Assembly: GCA_051453625.1 (NCBI GenBank)
Contig: JBOZIK010000001.1
Location: 240,305,808-240,347,274, forward strand
Length of the DNA stretch: 41,467 nt
From: Welwitschia mirabilis
Lineage: Eukaryota; Gnetophyta; Gnetopsida; Welwitschiales
Direction: 5' to 3'
The notes beneath the pieces were generated by a model. It worked only from the letters and a program-made list of their open reading frames with translations, was not told the origin of the DNA and searched no databases. Below are positions 1 to 9,169 of the stretch, piece after piece. Position numbers and translations under genes: made by a program. Each line of letters begins with the position of its first letter. The stretch's first letter is position 1.

Positions 1-650
1 TTTGTATTCGCATCTGCTCCCATGACGTCATTCCGCTTGCCACATGAGTTTTTTTTTTAACTCTTGTCACTTGCTACTGATTCCCTCCTCTCTGCCATCA
101 TAACGTGTTTTCCTTCACACTAAGAAAAGTGCATAAACATAAAACAATGCAAAAATGTTTATTATAATCATTTTTTGTGTATAAAATAATTGTGTTTTGT
201 CATTTTTTTCAGGTGTAGAAGATGATGTGACATATGTAGAATTCTAGAATTAAATTTTTAAGTTAATGCCTGTATTCTTTTTCACATTTCCCGCTCTTTT
301 CTGTGTATTTGCCTTTTCCTTGCAATAAAATTAAGCAAGGAAAGCATTTGTAGCTCAGGAGTTCAAAAAAAGTTTATAGAAAACTAAGAAACAGTGTGTG
401 ACATTGTGTATCTTTAGGAATTGTAACTGTTTTACAAAAATAATGAATCATAATAATTGTAAATTTGTAGCTTGTAATAACTAATTAGTAATGACAACTT
501 CGAGTTTTTGATAAACATAGTTATTTGTTTCTTTAATATCTAATATGGTGTATTTCAACACTTGTCTAACATTTAGAAATGCTCTATGCCTTAGTTGAAT
601 GCATAAAAATGTTTTTTCCCTTCAAAAAATATATGAAAACCCAAACTCTT
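1..650. other. Unassigned AT-rich flank
   Basis: No gene or transposon domain is recognised in any frame; stops are dense. The only structure seen is a short hairpin at about 309-341, in which TTTCCTTGC and its reverse complement GCAAGGAAA are separated by 12 bases. It may be spacer or the eroded 5' part of the gypsy element that follows. Confidence 0.5.
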
Positions 651-654
651 TTGG

Positions 655-765
655 CCTTCCCAAGCTTCCACCGAGTTTTGCAGAGTTTGCCGAGTTTGGC
701 TAACGAGTCTGGGTCTAGGTAGCCAAACGAGTTTGGTGTCAAGTCCGAGTTTCACAACCATGGCC
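655..765. repeat. Degenerate CGAGTTT-rich repeat
   Basis: The motif CGAGTTT(T/G), with variants such as AGAGTTTG and CGAGTCTG, recurs about six times in 110 bases in both orientations (for example CCAAACGAGTTTGG). It sits just before the gypsy gag relic. It could be a decayed minisatellite or part of that element's untranslated leader; no function is assigned. Confidence 0.4.
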
Positions 766-774
766 TATACCTAT

Positions 775-1610
775 GGCCAATGCTCCTCCATACATTGGTG
801 AGAATGCCCTTAACTTCCTAGCATATAATGCCTTACTTGTCGAATACGATATGTTTCTTTAAGCTTGGATTCCTGGATCTTCCTTAGCCTCTAAAGATCA
901 CATTAGCACCTTCACTGGGGGACTGCTTCTTGGGCATTAATCCAAAGGATGTCGCATATCAATTGTTTCTCCTGTATCTTAAGGATAAGCTTAGCTCTCA
1001 TACCTATGACTCTTAGCAAGTTTTATTAGTTCCTGGAAGGAGCTCATCTAGACCTTTCTTTAGCAATTCAAAGGCCAGACGGGTCTGGAGACATTGTGCC
1101 AATATTTTACCATCATTAAGGAGCACATGAAGATATTCAGAGCATTGAACAATTGTTTCCAGATCATCTGTGATTGTCTTCCTATCCAATACAAGCCATC
1201 TACCTTTTAGGTTATGTTTGTGTACAAGTTAGCTCTGGATGGTGTGCTATTACTTCTTAGAGCAAGGACCCAACCTTAATAGTCTTTAGGACCTCATAAA
1301 TGAAACCATCCACTTGGAGAGGCTTATGTTTGTTACCCCCTATGATCAGCCCAATTCACTCGACCTTGATCCTGTTATTTCCCCACCCCCTAACATTACT
1401 CCTCTTCCTGTTACCATTGCTTTTAACTCTACCGATCCCCATTTCTTACAACTTCCCCAACTTCCATCCCTCACTACATCTGCTACACCACCATGTTTGT
1501 TGCCTTCTATACCTATCATCAATTCTGAAGTCCCTTCTCAAGTTTTTTTCTTCACCACACCCACTGCTCGATCCTATTCCTATCCCACAAAGTACAACTC
1601 CCACTAAGAC
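775..1610 (+). pseudogene. Gypsy gag relic
   Basis: Translation gives a retrotransposon gag-like stretch: GGLLLGINPKDVAYQLF at about 915-970, then a leucine/lysine-rich helix region, then an HMKIFRALN block near 1125-1150 in another frame. A proline-rich tail follows (about 1314-1607, in frame with NETIHLERLMFVTPY). The Gag would package element RNA. At least three frameshifts and several TAG/TAA stops break it. The 97-codon and 104-codon open frames at 1300-1614 are parts or shadows of this tail, not separate genes. Assignment to gypsy rests on the downstream protease/RNase H as much as on gag itself. Confidence 0.55.
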
Positions 1611-2489
1611 ATAAGCTTCTTTTTGTTCTAAAGTTGGAAGTGAAAATAGCACTTGGGCGTGTGTTGAGGAAGTTGACTCTGGATATGGAGCTACTTAAGA
1701 TTTCACAACAAGATAGAGTTACAAAGGAATAACGAGACTTATAGGGAAGTTGTTCCCCAATCTGACTCTTGATTCTTAACAATCATGCATAGAGTATACT
1801 AGAGAAGATGTTAATGTAATGTCATTCCATGATTTCTGTCCATTCCATCAGACCATAGTCCATGCTGGGGAATTGTCAAGATCATCTTCGTATGGAGGAG
1901 ATTATGCAAGCTTCATGTGGTTCTCGAGCATCCTTGTCTTAATTAGAAGGAATGTATTACTTTGACATGATGAATTCTTTGGAAGAAGTCAATGTCGCCT
2001 TAGTGCCCCATGAGAGTGAGAATGAGCTCATTCATCTTGTTGAAGAGATGTCACCTCTTTAGCCTTCAATCTACCCTAGGAAGGCAGGAGTTGTGAATAG
2101 AAACCCTATTGGACTTGAGCCTAACTCAGATGAGACAAAAGATACGAAGCCCAAACGAAAAGAGAAGGAGCCTGCGAGTCGGTGACTACACCTATTCCTT
2201 CCAATAGGAATCCTACAATCCCTGATTAGGATGCATCTAATGATCCTACCCCATCGCCAAGAGACGATAGACACTAGACATCATGTTTAGCCAAGAGTGC
2301 TTCCAAGATAGCAAAAGAGGAGCAGAAGAAAGTTGTTTCAGCCTATGACATTGGGGGAACCCTTGAAGAAATTAAGGCTAATCTTTTGATTTTTGAAGTG
2401 CTTCAGATTAGTAGAGATTAAAGGACAAAGTTGTCTCAGGCTTGTATGTCTACTAATGCCCTACAGACAGAGGATCCTTCCTAGAAATG

Positions 2490-3000
2490 AATGTAGTAGA
2501 TCTCGAGGCTAAAGCCACCGTCTCTATAGCCAAGAAGAGGGTGCCTCCTTTCCTTGTCACTCTGCGGATGTTTGGGAAGAATGTTCACAGTTGTCTTAAT
2601 GACTCAAGAGCTTCCACCAACAACCCCCTTTCTAAAGTACCAAAGTAGTTAGATCTTACTCCAAGGGCATGCAAGAAGTCAATGGTGCAGTTAGATTGGA
2701 CGAACATCAAGGTTCAAGGTATTTTGACAGATTTTAAAGTTCAATTGGCTTCTAATCCGAGGGCAATGAGTGTTACAGATTTCTATGTGGTAAATATTCT
2801 TGTGGTAAATGGAGCTTTGTTGAGTGAAAGCTAGGCAACTTCCCTTAATGCTTATATCTTCTTAGATTAATCTCACATGCAACTTACTTAGAAGGGTGTT
2901 CTTAACCAAATTTGTATTGAGAGAGAGCCCTACCTAAAATACAACGTCGTAACTTATGGAGAAGAGAAGACTAATCCTAAAGAGCCCATCTAAGACTCAG
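2490..3000 (+). pseudogene. Gypsy retropepsin-like protease relic
   Basis: One frame reads PPFLVTLRMFGKNVHSCLN followed by DSRAS with the Asp at 2601-2603, then an LDLTPRACKK...VQGILTDF block and a SVTDFYVVNIL block. This is the layout of plant Ty3/gypsy aspartic proteases (an active-site D-S/T-G-A followed about 30-60 residues later by hydrophobic beta strands). The active-site Gly is replaced by Arg (DSRA), so the protease would be inactive. In-frame stops occur where the family often has Trp or Gln (for example SES-stop-ATSLN, FLD-stop-SHMQL). Confidence 0.65.
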
Positions 3001-3069
3001 GTTTCAATACTTATTTTTTTGATATCAAGGGAGTGACTAAACACTAGAGATAAGAGGAGGATTCTCTAG

Positions 3070-3400
3070 CCACCAATGCACAAGGAAGAGGAGCTAGTGT
3101 AGTGCTGCAGTCACCAGGTGGGCATTATATCCAAAAGGCTTTCATATTGGATTTCGCTACTTCAGATAATGCCATAGAGTATGAGGTGGTTGTCTAGGCT
3201 CTAAAGATAGCACTTTTAAAGAAGGCGAAGAAAGATCACATTTTTGGATGTTCAAAGGTGGTAATCAACTAGGTCAAGGGTGATTACCAAAGTCAAAATC
3301 GATTGTTAAACGCCTACAAATCAAAGGTTCTAGATCTTCTAGGATAGTTTGAAGAGTCTATTAGAGAAATGAGTTTCAATGATGAATGTTCGTCTAAAGA
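3070..3400 (+). pseudogene. Gypsy RNase H-like domain relic
   Basis: The frame reads GRGASVVLQSPGGHYIQKAF, ILDFATSDNAIEYEVV, then KVVINQVKGDYQSQNRLLNAY (with one stop) and KVLDLL. This matches the plant gypsy RNase H block (G-A-G-V-V-L, N-x-A-E-Y-E, Q-V-x-G-x-Y). The glutamate of the EYE block is kept. The Asp usually found in the GDS block is replaced (GCS) and the first catalytic Asp segment is missing at the deletion junction. Two or more stops break the frame. It would have degraded RNA in RNA:DNA hybrids during reverse transcription. Confidence 0.65.
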
Positions 3401-3521
3401 AATCAATGTAGAAGTGCTTCCAAGTAATTTGGACATGGAACAATACCACGAAGCTACCCACGGACTAGAGGAGGCCATTGAAGCTAAGCGAAGCGATCGA
3501 AACTGAACAGATTGGGAAATC

Positions 3522-4501
3522 TGATGGACAACATACAGGGATGTCTATCTTGTGAAACTAGGACGTCTGGCTTGAGTTCAGTATGGAAATATAAGGATGT
3601 CTGCCTTGTGAAACTAGGACATCCAACGCGAGTATCATATGCAAATATGAGGACTTCTGCCATGTGAAACTGGGACGTCCGGATTGAGTTCAGCCTACAA
3701 ATATAGGGATGTCTATCCTACAAAACTAGAATGTCTAGGGCCACTCTTGGTTTTGACAAAAACTGAATATTAAAACTGGGACATTCAAACTTTTAATATG
3801 AGACATCTGACCAGGTAAATGTTGGAGAGAATGTTTGATCTTCGTGAAGATTGGATTGAGCAAATCAAGGCTCAAATGATCATAACATTCTCCTGGCTCA
3901 CTAATTAAAGTCCAAAGCACACTATACGAGTTTCCAAGAGCTACATTTTTTTTGTGTGTCTATGAATGTCCATCAGTCACTATCATAGAGTACTTGGACT
4001 TGATATTATTTTTGTGCTGTTCCAAACTATTCTGAAAAAGCTATTATTTTGCTATACCTGATTGAGACATTGTGCTCTTAGTAAGCTACTGTAAAAAAAT
4101 TATTGATGCTCAGTGTGTGATAAGGCACGCGTATCATCAGAATATTCTTTTGTTGAATTGTTGCACGCTCATGGATGAGCAAGGTTGTAAAGTCTCTTGA
4201 GAGAAGGGTTCTGTCAGAGTTGGTAACCCTTGAGATAAGGGTGTTGCATAATTGTTTGAAAAGTCTAAGGGAACTAGGAGGTCGAGAATTGTTGCTACCC
4301 TCTAAGAGTGGAGTAGACATCATGTTGAACCACTATAAAATTTGGTGCACTCCTTTGCTTGGTTTTAGTATCTTCATTTGATTTGATTCATGTAGCTGTT
4401 ATTTGCTTAAGGGGTATTTCAGATCTCATCAATTATAACAAGGTCAAAGTTTTCATGTCAGCCTCTTCATCCCTTTCTGTGGTGCCATTGTGATCCTAAC
4501 A
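3522..4501 (+). repeat. Copia-1 5' LTR
   Basis: The right edge is set by ...CCTAACA directly before the primer binding site. The left edge (TGATGGACA at 3522) is a guess because no partner LTR is present. It contains the 56-bp repeat array (3531-3745) near its 5' end and a TATA-like CTATAAAA at about 4334 in front of the GGTGCACTCC region, in the order expected for U3 enhancer, TATA, R/U5. Length about 980 bp. Confidence 0.6.
3531..3745 (+). repeat. 56-bp tandem repeat x4 with GACGTC-type palindromes
   Basis: Four head-to-tail copies begin at 3531, 3587, 3643 and 3699, each starting AYAWAYARGGATGTCT-like and containing GTGAAACTRGGACGTC-like sequence. Each unit holds two degenerate GACGTC palindromes 22 bp apart (for example GATGTC at 3540 and GACGTC at 3562). 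The last copy is partial. Intact GACGTC remains at 3562 and in the third unit; the others differ mainly by CpG transitions. ACGT-core palindromes are known plant bZIP sites, so this may be an LTR enhancer. Confidence 0.75.
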
Positions 4502-4503
4502 AT

Positions 4504-4516
4504 TGGTACCAAAGCC
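4504..4516 (+). promoter_or_regulatory. Copia-1 primer binding site (tRNA-iMet)
   Basis: TGGTACCAAAGCC starts two bases after the LTR end and matches the complement of the plant initiator tRNA-Met 3' end (TGGTATCAGAGC) with two differences. It marks the LTR/internal border and the start of minus-strand DNA synthesis. Confidence 0.8.
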
Positions 4517-5157
4517 TAGTTGTTCTAGATCTCCTTGTGTTTTTGTGTTGTAGGTCCAAAAGATAATGGGATCCTCAAGCTACCCAGGGTATCTAGAAGA
4601 ACAAGCAATTACAAGACCCCTATTTTTCACTAGTACAAGTTATGCACATTGGAAGTTAAAAATGGCAATCTTAATAACTTCCTTTATTCTAGATATTTGT
4701 GATGGTCTTGAGAGGTTGTCAACTTCCAATTGCAATAGACAATGATGGTAACATTTCTTTGAAGTCAAGAAGTAGTTGGGATCCAGATGACAAGTGGAAG
4801 GCTTAACTTAATGCACATGCAATGAACGCAGTCATTTGTGTATTATCAACTGAAGAATATGAGTGAGTGGTACAGTGCACAATTCCAAAAGATATATGGA
4901 AAACCCTTAGGATTGTGCATGAAGGCACAAACATGGTCAGAAATACAAAGTTGCAATTGCTTGCCACCAAGTTTGAGAACATCAAAATGAAAGAATGGGA
5001 ATCAGTGGCAAAGTATACAATCAAACTCAACAATGTAATTAATAGTATGTGGCGACTTGGAGAGAGAGCTCCTGAGAACAGAGTTGTTTGGAAAATCCTT
5101 AGAAGCCCAACTCAAAAATTCAGGCCAAGGATTATAGCCATTGAAGAGAGTAAAGAC

Positions 5158-5665
5158 ATTGACTATATGCAATGATTAAAATGTCGAGACGACATGTCGC
5201 CTCAAATTGAAAATGTCTTTAAATCAGCTGACATTTTCAGTGGACATTTTGAAAAAGTCAGCGACATTTTCAACATTTCCAACTTTTTGCCGAATTTTAC
5301 CGACATTTTCAACATTTCCAACTTTTTGCCGAATTTTACCGACATTTTCAAAATGTCTTACACAGGTGCCGTTAAAACTATTTTTTGGCAGGAAAAAAAA
5401 CCATTTTCTGCACAACAAACCAATGAACAACGAGAAAAACTGAGGGGAAGATCACAATTTTCTTATGCAAAATCCATTTTGTTAGTAAAGCATTGATTGA
5501 TTGCACATCTTATTAAATTAATAAGCTTTGCGTTTTTTTGAGAAAAACAATTGCCAACATTTTGCATTAACATAATGCCAACACAATGGCGACATGTCTC
5601 CCCGACACAACTTTTTGAGCCTGCCGACATTTTAATTTACTGGCATTTTACTCATTGACTATATG
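5158..5665. mobile_element. 484-bp inverted-repeat insertion (MITE-like) with 12-bp TSD
   Basis: The direct repeat ATTGACTATATG occurs at 5158-5169 and 5654-5665. The segment between them (5170-5653) has no similarity to gag, and removing it with one repeat copy rejoins the gag frame exactly (DIDYM into RVEEL). Near its ends TTAAAATGTCG (5176-5186) is mirrored by CGACATTTTAA (5625-5635), and CGACATGTCGCC-like sequence (5190-5201) is mirrored by GGCGACATGTCT (5588-5599). These are imperfect terminal inverted repeats. It has no transposase. A 12-bp duplication is longer than the 9 bp usual for Mutator-like elements, so the superfamily is left open. Confidence 0.75.
5263..5358 (+). repeat. 39-bp tandem repeat inside the MITE-like insert
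   Basis: Two identical 39-bp units, each beginning CGACATTTTCAACATTTCC and ending CCGAATTTTAC, stand head to tail at about 5263-5301 and 5302-5340. A partial third (CGACATTTTCAAAATGTC) follows. The motif GACATTTT recurs through the insert in both orientations. Small open frames here are products of the repeat, not genes. Confidence 0.8.
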
Positions 5666-6744
5666 AGAGTGGAGGAGTTAAAAGGCTCATTGATAGCATA
5701 TGAAGCAAACATGTTGCCTGAGGACAAAGCACCAAAAATGAAAAGCGTAACACTTAAAGGCTTATGAAGAAGAGTATGAGGAACCCTCATCTGATGAAGA
5801 AGAAGATGCAGATCTTGCACTATTAACAAGACATTTCAAAATATTCCTTAGAAAAAGGAAAGAAGGAAAGACTACAAACAAACCAATCAAATGTGGAAGG
5901 GAAGAGCTCTTCTTCATCTATTTAGTGTTATAAATGTAAAGGCTTTAGACATGTAGCTTCAGAATGCACAAACAAGAAAAAGGATAAAAGAGCAAAAGGA
6001 AAAGGAAAAAAGGTGCTAAAAGCAACTTGGGATGATGACTCAGAAGCACACAATGCTAGCTCAAATGATGAAGAAGGGGTCATAGACTTTGGGCTTCTTG
6101 CTGTAACAGACAAGGTAAGTACCCCAAGTCAATGTTGTTTTATTGCTAGTTGTTCTTTCTTAGAAAATGAACATGTATCTTCTAAAAATGATTTTTAAGA
6201 TTGTGATGTTTTATATTTCAAATATAGTGAATTGTTGGACACTTATTAAAAATTGTATATGCTTAGCATAGATCTAGGTAAGAAAAATGTTATTTATAAG
6301 AAATTTGTAAATGATCTAGAAAGTAAATTAAGAGAAGCAAACAACAAAATAGATTCTTTGATAAGAGAACTTCAAGATGCAAAATTTATTGCAAATCTTT
6401 TAACTTAAGAAAGAGACAAGTTAAGCAAACTATTGGGTATAGGAAAAAATCCCAATGATAAATTTGGAATAGGCAGTTACAATAGTATGTCAAAACTTCT
6501 TTGAAAGCTTACTCCTAGCATTAAATATCAATCTTTTGGTAAAGTGATTTTGAGATATCACTATTGTGACAAGTACGGTCACATTCAATTTTCTTGTCCC
6601 TACAAGAAGTCATTTTATTTTGGATTCAATAATGATGTGAAATTTATAAGAAAGCCCTTCAATCAACAACATAAAAAAGGCAACTTGCAGTTGGTCAGGA
6701 AAAATACTGCTATATCCTTATTTGTCCTTGCAGATTTTAAGGCT

Positions 6745-7069
6745 TAAGAGAGATCAAAGTGGTATCTTGCCAGTTGTTATTCTAGACACGTGAATGGAGA
6801 CAGAAATTTACTCCCTCCTTTGAAGAGTATGATGGTGGCAAAGTAACATTTGGTGATAACAGTAAAGGGCATAAAGTTGGTAAAGGGTCCATTAGAGCCA
6901 ACAAACACCATCCAACCATAAATAATGTTTATCTTGGTGATAGGCTAAAGCATAACCTACTTAGTATACCTGAGATTTGTGGAAGAAAAAATATTGTATC
7001 TTTTTAACATGATAATTGTGTTGTTCGAAGCGCTACTACCAATAGTATCATTCTTACTAGTAGTAGATA
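6745..7069 (+). pseudogene. Copia-1 protease / pre-integrase relic
   Basis: KWYLASCYSRHVNGDRN at about 6757-6810 aligns with the copia protease start, which normally reads W-x-L-D-S-G-x-S-x-H-M-T-G. The catalytic Asp codon is GCC (Ala, 6769-6771) and the Gly is Cys. The family's next blocks (GGKVTFGDNSKG, then LKHNLLSIPEICG) are readable across frame changes. The sequence runs into the gap at 7070. With the catalytic Asp lost, no active protease could be made. Confidence 0.7.
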
Positions 7070-7284
7070 NNNNNNNNNNNNNNNNNNNNNNNNNNNNNNN
7101 NNNNNNNNNNNNNNNNNNNNNNNNNNNNNNNNNNNNNNNNNNNNNNNNNNNNNNNNNNNNNNNNNNNNNNNNNNNNNNNNNNNNNNNNNNNNNNNNNNNN
7201 NNNNNNNNNNNNNNNNNNNNNNNNNNNNNNNNNNNNNNNNNNNNNNNNNNNNNNNNNNNNNNNNNNNNNNNNNNNNNNNNNNNN
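7070..7284. other. Assembly gap (215 N)
   Basis: The sequence changes from copia-1 on the plus strand to copia-3 gag on the minus strand across this gap. The head-on arrangement may be real nesting or a scaffolding join. Confidence 0.95.
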
Positions 7285-8095
7285 CGATTCATGTACCTTT
7301 TGAATCCTCTAGCTAGAAGAGCTACTTCATCATCACTATTTAACTCTTGATCAGAAGTTTCCCTATCCTCAATATTCTCATGAGTTGCAATTAGGGCAAT
7401 GCTCTTTTTCTTCATTTTTCTAAATTCTAGTTTAGAAGTGTGTAGATTCCCTTGAAGCTTATCCATCCTCATGTTACTTGAGTCTTTGCTTTCCTTTATA
7501 GCTATGACCTCAGGCTCAAAACTTTTTGGTAAGGATCTCAATGCTCTTCTTACCCTTCTTGACTCTCTGACTTGTTGACCTAGAGTACGTATAGAATTTA
7601 CAATATCAATTAGTTTTGCAAAGAAATCATTTATACTTTCCTCCTCTTCCATTTTGATATCTTCAAATTTTGTGATGACCATGTACTCGTTTCACTAGGC
7701 TCATCCCTTTGTGAGCAGTTTCCAAAATGTCCCATGCTTCTGGTTGTAGTGCAGTTTACTATTCTCTTAAAATCTTCTAGACCTACAGCACAAAAGATGG
7801 CATTGAAACCGTCAAAATTACAAGATGCAACATCTTTATCTTCAACATTTCACTTGTTCTTGTTTTTCAAAGTGATGATTCCAATGGTAAAATCCAAAAC
7901 AGTTGGAAGTGAGTATCCTTGAGTGATAGATTCCCAAATGTCAAGGTCAATGAATTGAATGAAAACTTGCATCTTGGCCTTCCAGTAAGCATAATTTGGT
8001 TCATCAAAGAATGGTGGCCTCACGATGGAGTTACCTTCAGTGGCTTGGCTTATTTCTATAGTTATTGAGCAAAGATTTGTTAGAATCTATTATTG
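7285..8095 (-). pseudogene. Copia-3 gag relic
   Basis: Reading leftward from the primer binding site, the frame gives an N-terminal copia Gag block (IVRPPFFDEPNYAYWKAKM, about 7990-8045), then SITQGYSLP. After a frameshift comes the UBN2-like region: KFEDIKMEEEESINDFF, IVNSIRTLGQQV, LRSLPKSFEPEVIAIKESKD (about 7440-7680), followed by an acidic segment up to the gap. It is related to copia-1 gag but clearly different, so it is another family or subfamily. Zinc knuckle and pol are lost in or beyond the gap. Confidence 0.75.
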
Positions 8096-8101
8096 GGCCT
8101 T

Positions 8102-8113
8102 GCTCTAGTACCA
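8102..8113 (-). promoter_or_regulatory. Copia-3 primer binding site
   Basis: On the minus strand TGGTACTAGAGC lies two bases inside the LTR end (…CTCTTCA). It matches the initiator tRNA-Met complement with two differences, fixing the LTR border at 8116. Confidence 0.7.
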
Positions 8114-8115
8114 AT

Positions 8116-8201
8116 TGAAGAGAGGATCAACCCTAGAGGAGGGTTGAAGAGAGTGAGTTAAAATTTAAAAGATCCAACCAAATCAACAGGAGTATTAAAG
8201 A
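8116..8201 (-). repeat. Copia-3 LTR, proximal piece (interrupted)
   Basis: On the plus strand the LTR terminus TGAAGAGAGGATCAACC starts here. It is cut at 8201 by the copia-2 insertion and resumes at 13539 after the AAAGA duplication. Its far end was not found; it probably extends some hundreds of bases past 13539. Confidence 0.6.
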
Positions 8202-8471
8202 TGTGAATTTCTGAGAGAAAGGTTTCTCTTTTTCCTCTACTTAATGAAGAATACAAAGGAGATATAAATAAGGAGAGGCAAAAATCTGCAAGTCAAAAGA
8301 TTAGGACCTGAATCAACTAAGTTGCAGGAAATCCTCCACTAAAGGAGGAAAGAAATAAAATGAGAATCTCGTATGATAATAATACCATATTCTGTTATTT
8401 GGTTATACTAAAAAAAGGAAAACTAAGTCAATCTCTAAAATCTCTAACTAACTTTGACCAAGCATTCCACA
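8202..8471 (-). repeat. Copia-2 3' LTR
   Basis: This 270-bp copy matches 13292-13533 over its whole length, with TG…CA ends, and contains an extra ~28 bp near 8405-8435 (ACTAAAAAAAGGAAAACTAA region) absent from the other copy. The AAAGA duplication adjoins its outer end. Confidence 0.88.
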
Positions 8472-8482
8472 CTCCTCCTCAC
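8472..8482 (-). promoter_or_regulatory. Copia-2 polypurine tract
   Basis: On the minus strand GTGAGGAGGAG stands immediately before the 3' LTR and overlaps the pol stop codon (TGA at 8479-8481). This is the position and purine composition expected for the plus-strand DNA primer. Confidence 0.8.
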
Positions 8483-8561
8483 GTTGGGTTGTAAATGTTG
8501 TGCATACACAGCTTGTGACTCAGTTCTTCAAAGTTAGTTCTTGGTAGAGCTTTAGTTAGTA
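8479..8561 (-). pseudogene. Copia-2 pol C-terminus (RNase H end)
   Basis: The minus strand reads LTKALPRTNFEELSHKL then a short tail ending IYNPT-stop at 8479. This matches the C-terminus of copia RNase H (F-T-K-A/P-L-x-x-x-x-F…L). It fixes the end of the polyprotein eight bases from the 3' LTR. The catalytic part of RNase H is in the gap to the right. Confidence 0.75.
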
Positions 8562-9169
8562 NNNNNNNNNNNNNNNNNNNNNNNNNNNNNNNNNNNNNNN
8601 NNNNNNNNNNNNNNNNNNNNNNNNNNNNNNNNNNNNNNNNNNNNNNNNNNNNNNNNNNNNNNNNNNNNNNNNNNNNNNNNNNNNNNNNNNNNNNNNNNNN
8701 NNNNNNNNNNNNNNNNNNNNNNNNNNNNNNNNNNNNNNNNNNNNNNNNNNNNNNNNNNNNNNNNNNNNNNNNNNNNNNNNNNNNNNNNNNNNNNNNNNNN
8801 NNNNNNNNNNNNNNNNNNNNNNNNNNNNNNNNNNNNNNNNNNNNNNNNNNNNNNNNNNNNNNNNNNNNNNNNNNNNNNNNNNNNNNNNNNNNNNNNNNNN
8901 NNNNNNNNNNNNNNNNNNNNNNNNNNNNNNNNNNNNNNNNNNNNNNNNNNNNNNNNNNNNNNNNNNNNNNNNNNNNNNNNNNNNNNNNNNNNNNNNNNNN
9001 NNNNNNNNNNNNNNNNNNNNNNNNNNNNNNNNNNNNNNNNNNNNNNNNNNNNNNNNNNNNNNNNNNNNNNNNNNNNNNNNNNNNNNNNNNNNNNNNNNNN
9101 NNNNNNNNNNNNNNNNNNNNNNNNNNNNNNNNNNNNNNNNNNNNNNNNNNNNNNNNNNNNNNNNNNNNN
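8562..9169. other. Assembly gap (608 N)
   Basis: Lies within copia-2 pol, between the RT C-terminal region and the RNase H end. Confidence 0.95.

Larger units (their letters stand above)
765..3510 (+). mobile_element. Ty3/gypsy element relic (gag-PR-RNase H, no RT)
   Basis: A decayed Ty3/gypsy retrotransposon reads left to right as gag (about 775-1610), a linker, a retropepsin-like protease (about 2490-3000) and an RNase H-like domain (about 3070-3380). No reverse transcriptase palm (no YxDD-type block) is found between protease and RNase H, and no integrase follows. The order and the RNase H sequence resemble the plant Tat/Athila side of Ty3/gypsy, where an extra archaeal-type RNase H is known. 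Many in-frame stops (mostly TAG) show it is dead. The right end appears cut by the copia-1 LTR at about 3522. No LTR of its own was identified. Confidence 0.7.
4566..6740 (+). pseudogene. Copia-1 gag relic, split by an insertion
   Basis: The ATG at 4566 opens MGSSSYPGYLEEQ, followed by a SYAHWKLKM block typical of the N-terminal copia Gag (F-x-N-Y-x-x-W-K). The body at 4867-5169 carries the UBN2-like region (KDIWKTLRIVHEG, KLQLLATKFENIKM). The frame jumps at the 484-bp insert (5170-5653) and resumes with RVEELKGSLIAYEAN. A CCHC zinc knuckle lies at 5926-5967 (C-x2-C-x4-H-x4-C, reading CYKCKGFRHVASEC), preceded by an in-frame TAG. A second knuckle-like motif near 6556-6600 reads YHYCDKYGHIQFSC, with the first Cys changed to Tyr. 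Gag would have coated element RNA. Several stops and frameshifts make it non-functional. Confidence 0.8.
3522..7069 (+). mobile_element. Copia-1: 5' part of a Ty1/copia element
   Basis: A copia retrotransposon reading rightward: LTR (about 3522-4501), a primer binding site, gag with a CCHC knuckle, and the start of protease, ending at an assembly gap. Integrase, RT, RNase H and the 3' LTR are absent from this strand; after the gap the sequence is a different copia on the minus strand. The LTR carries GACGTC-type repeats like those of copia-4, so the two are probably related (Sirevirus-like). The gag frame is broken by stops and by a nested insertion at 5170-5653. Confidence 0.75.

Noticed and set aside
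5194-5496. Open frames of 68-100 codons in the MITE-like insert
   Set aside because: Produced by the 39-bp tandem repeat, which lacks stops in several frames.
7734-7922. 62-codon plus-strand frame
   Set aside because: Shadow of copia-3 gag on the opposite strand.
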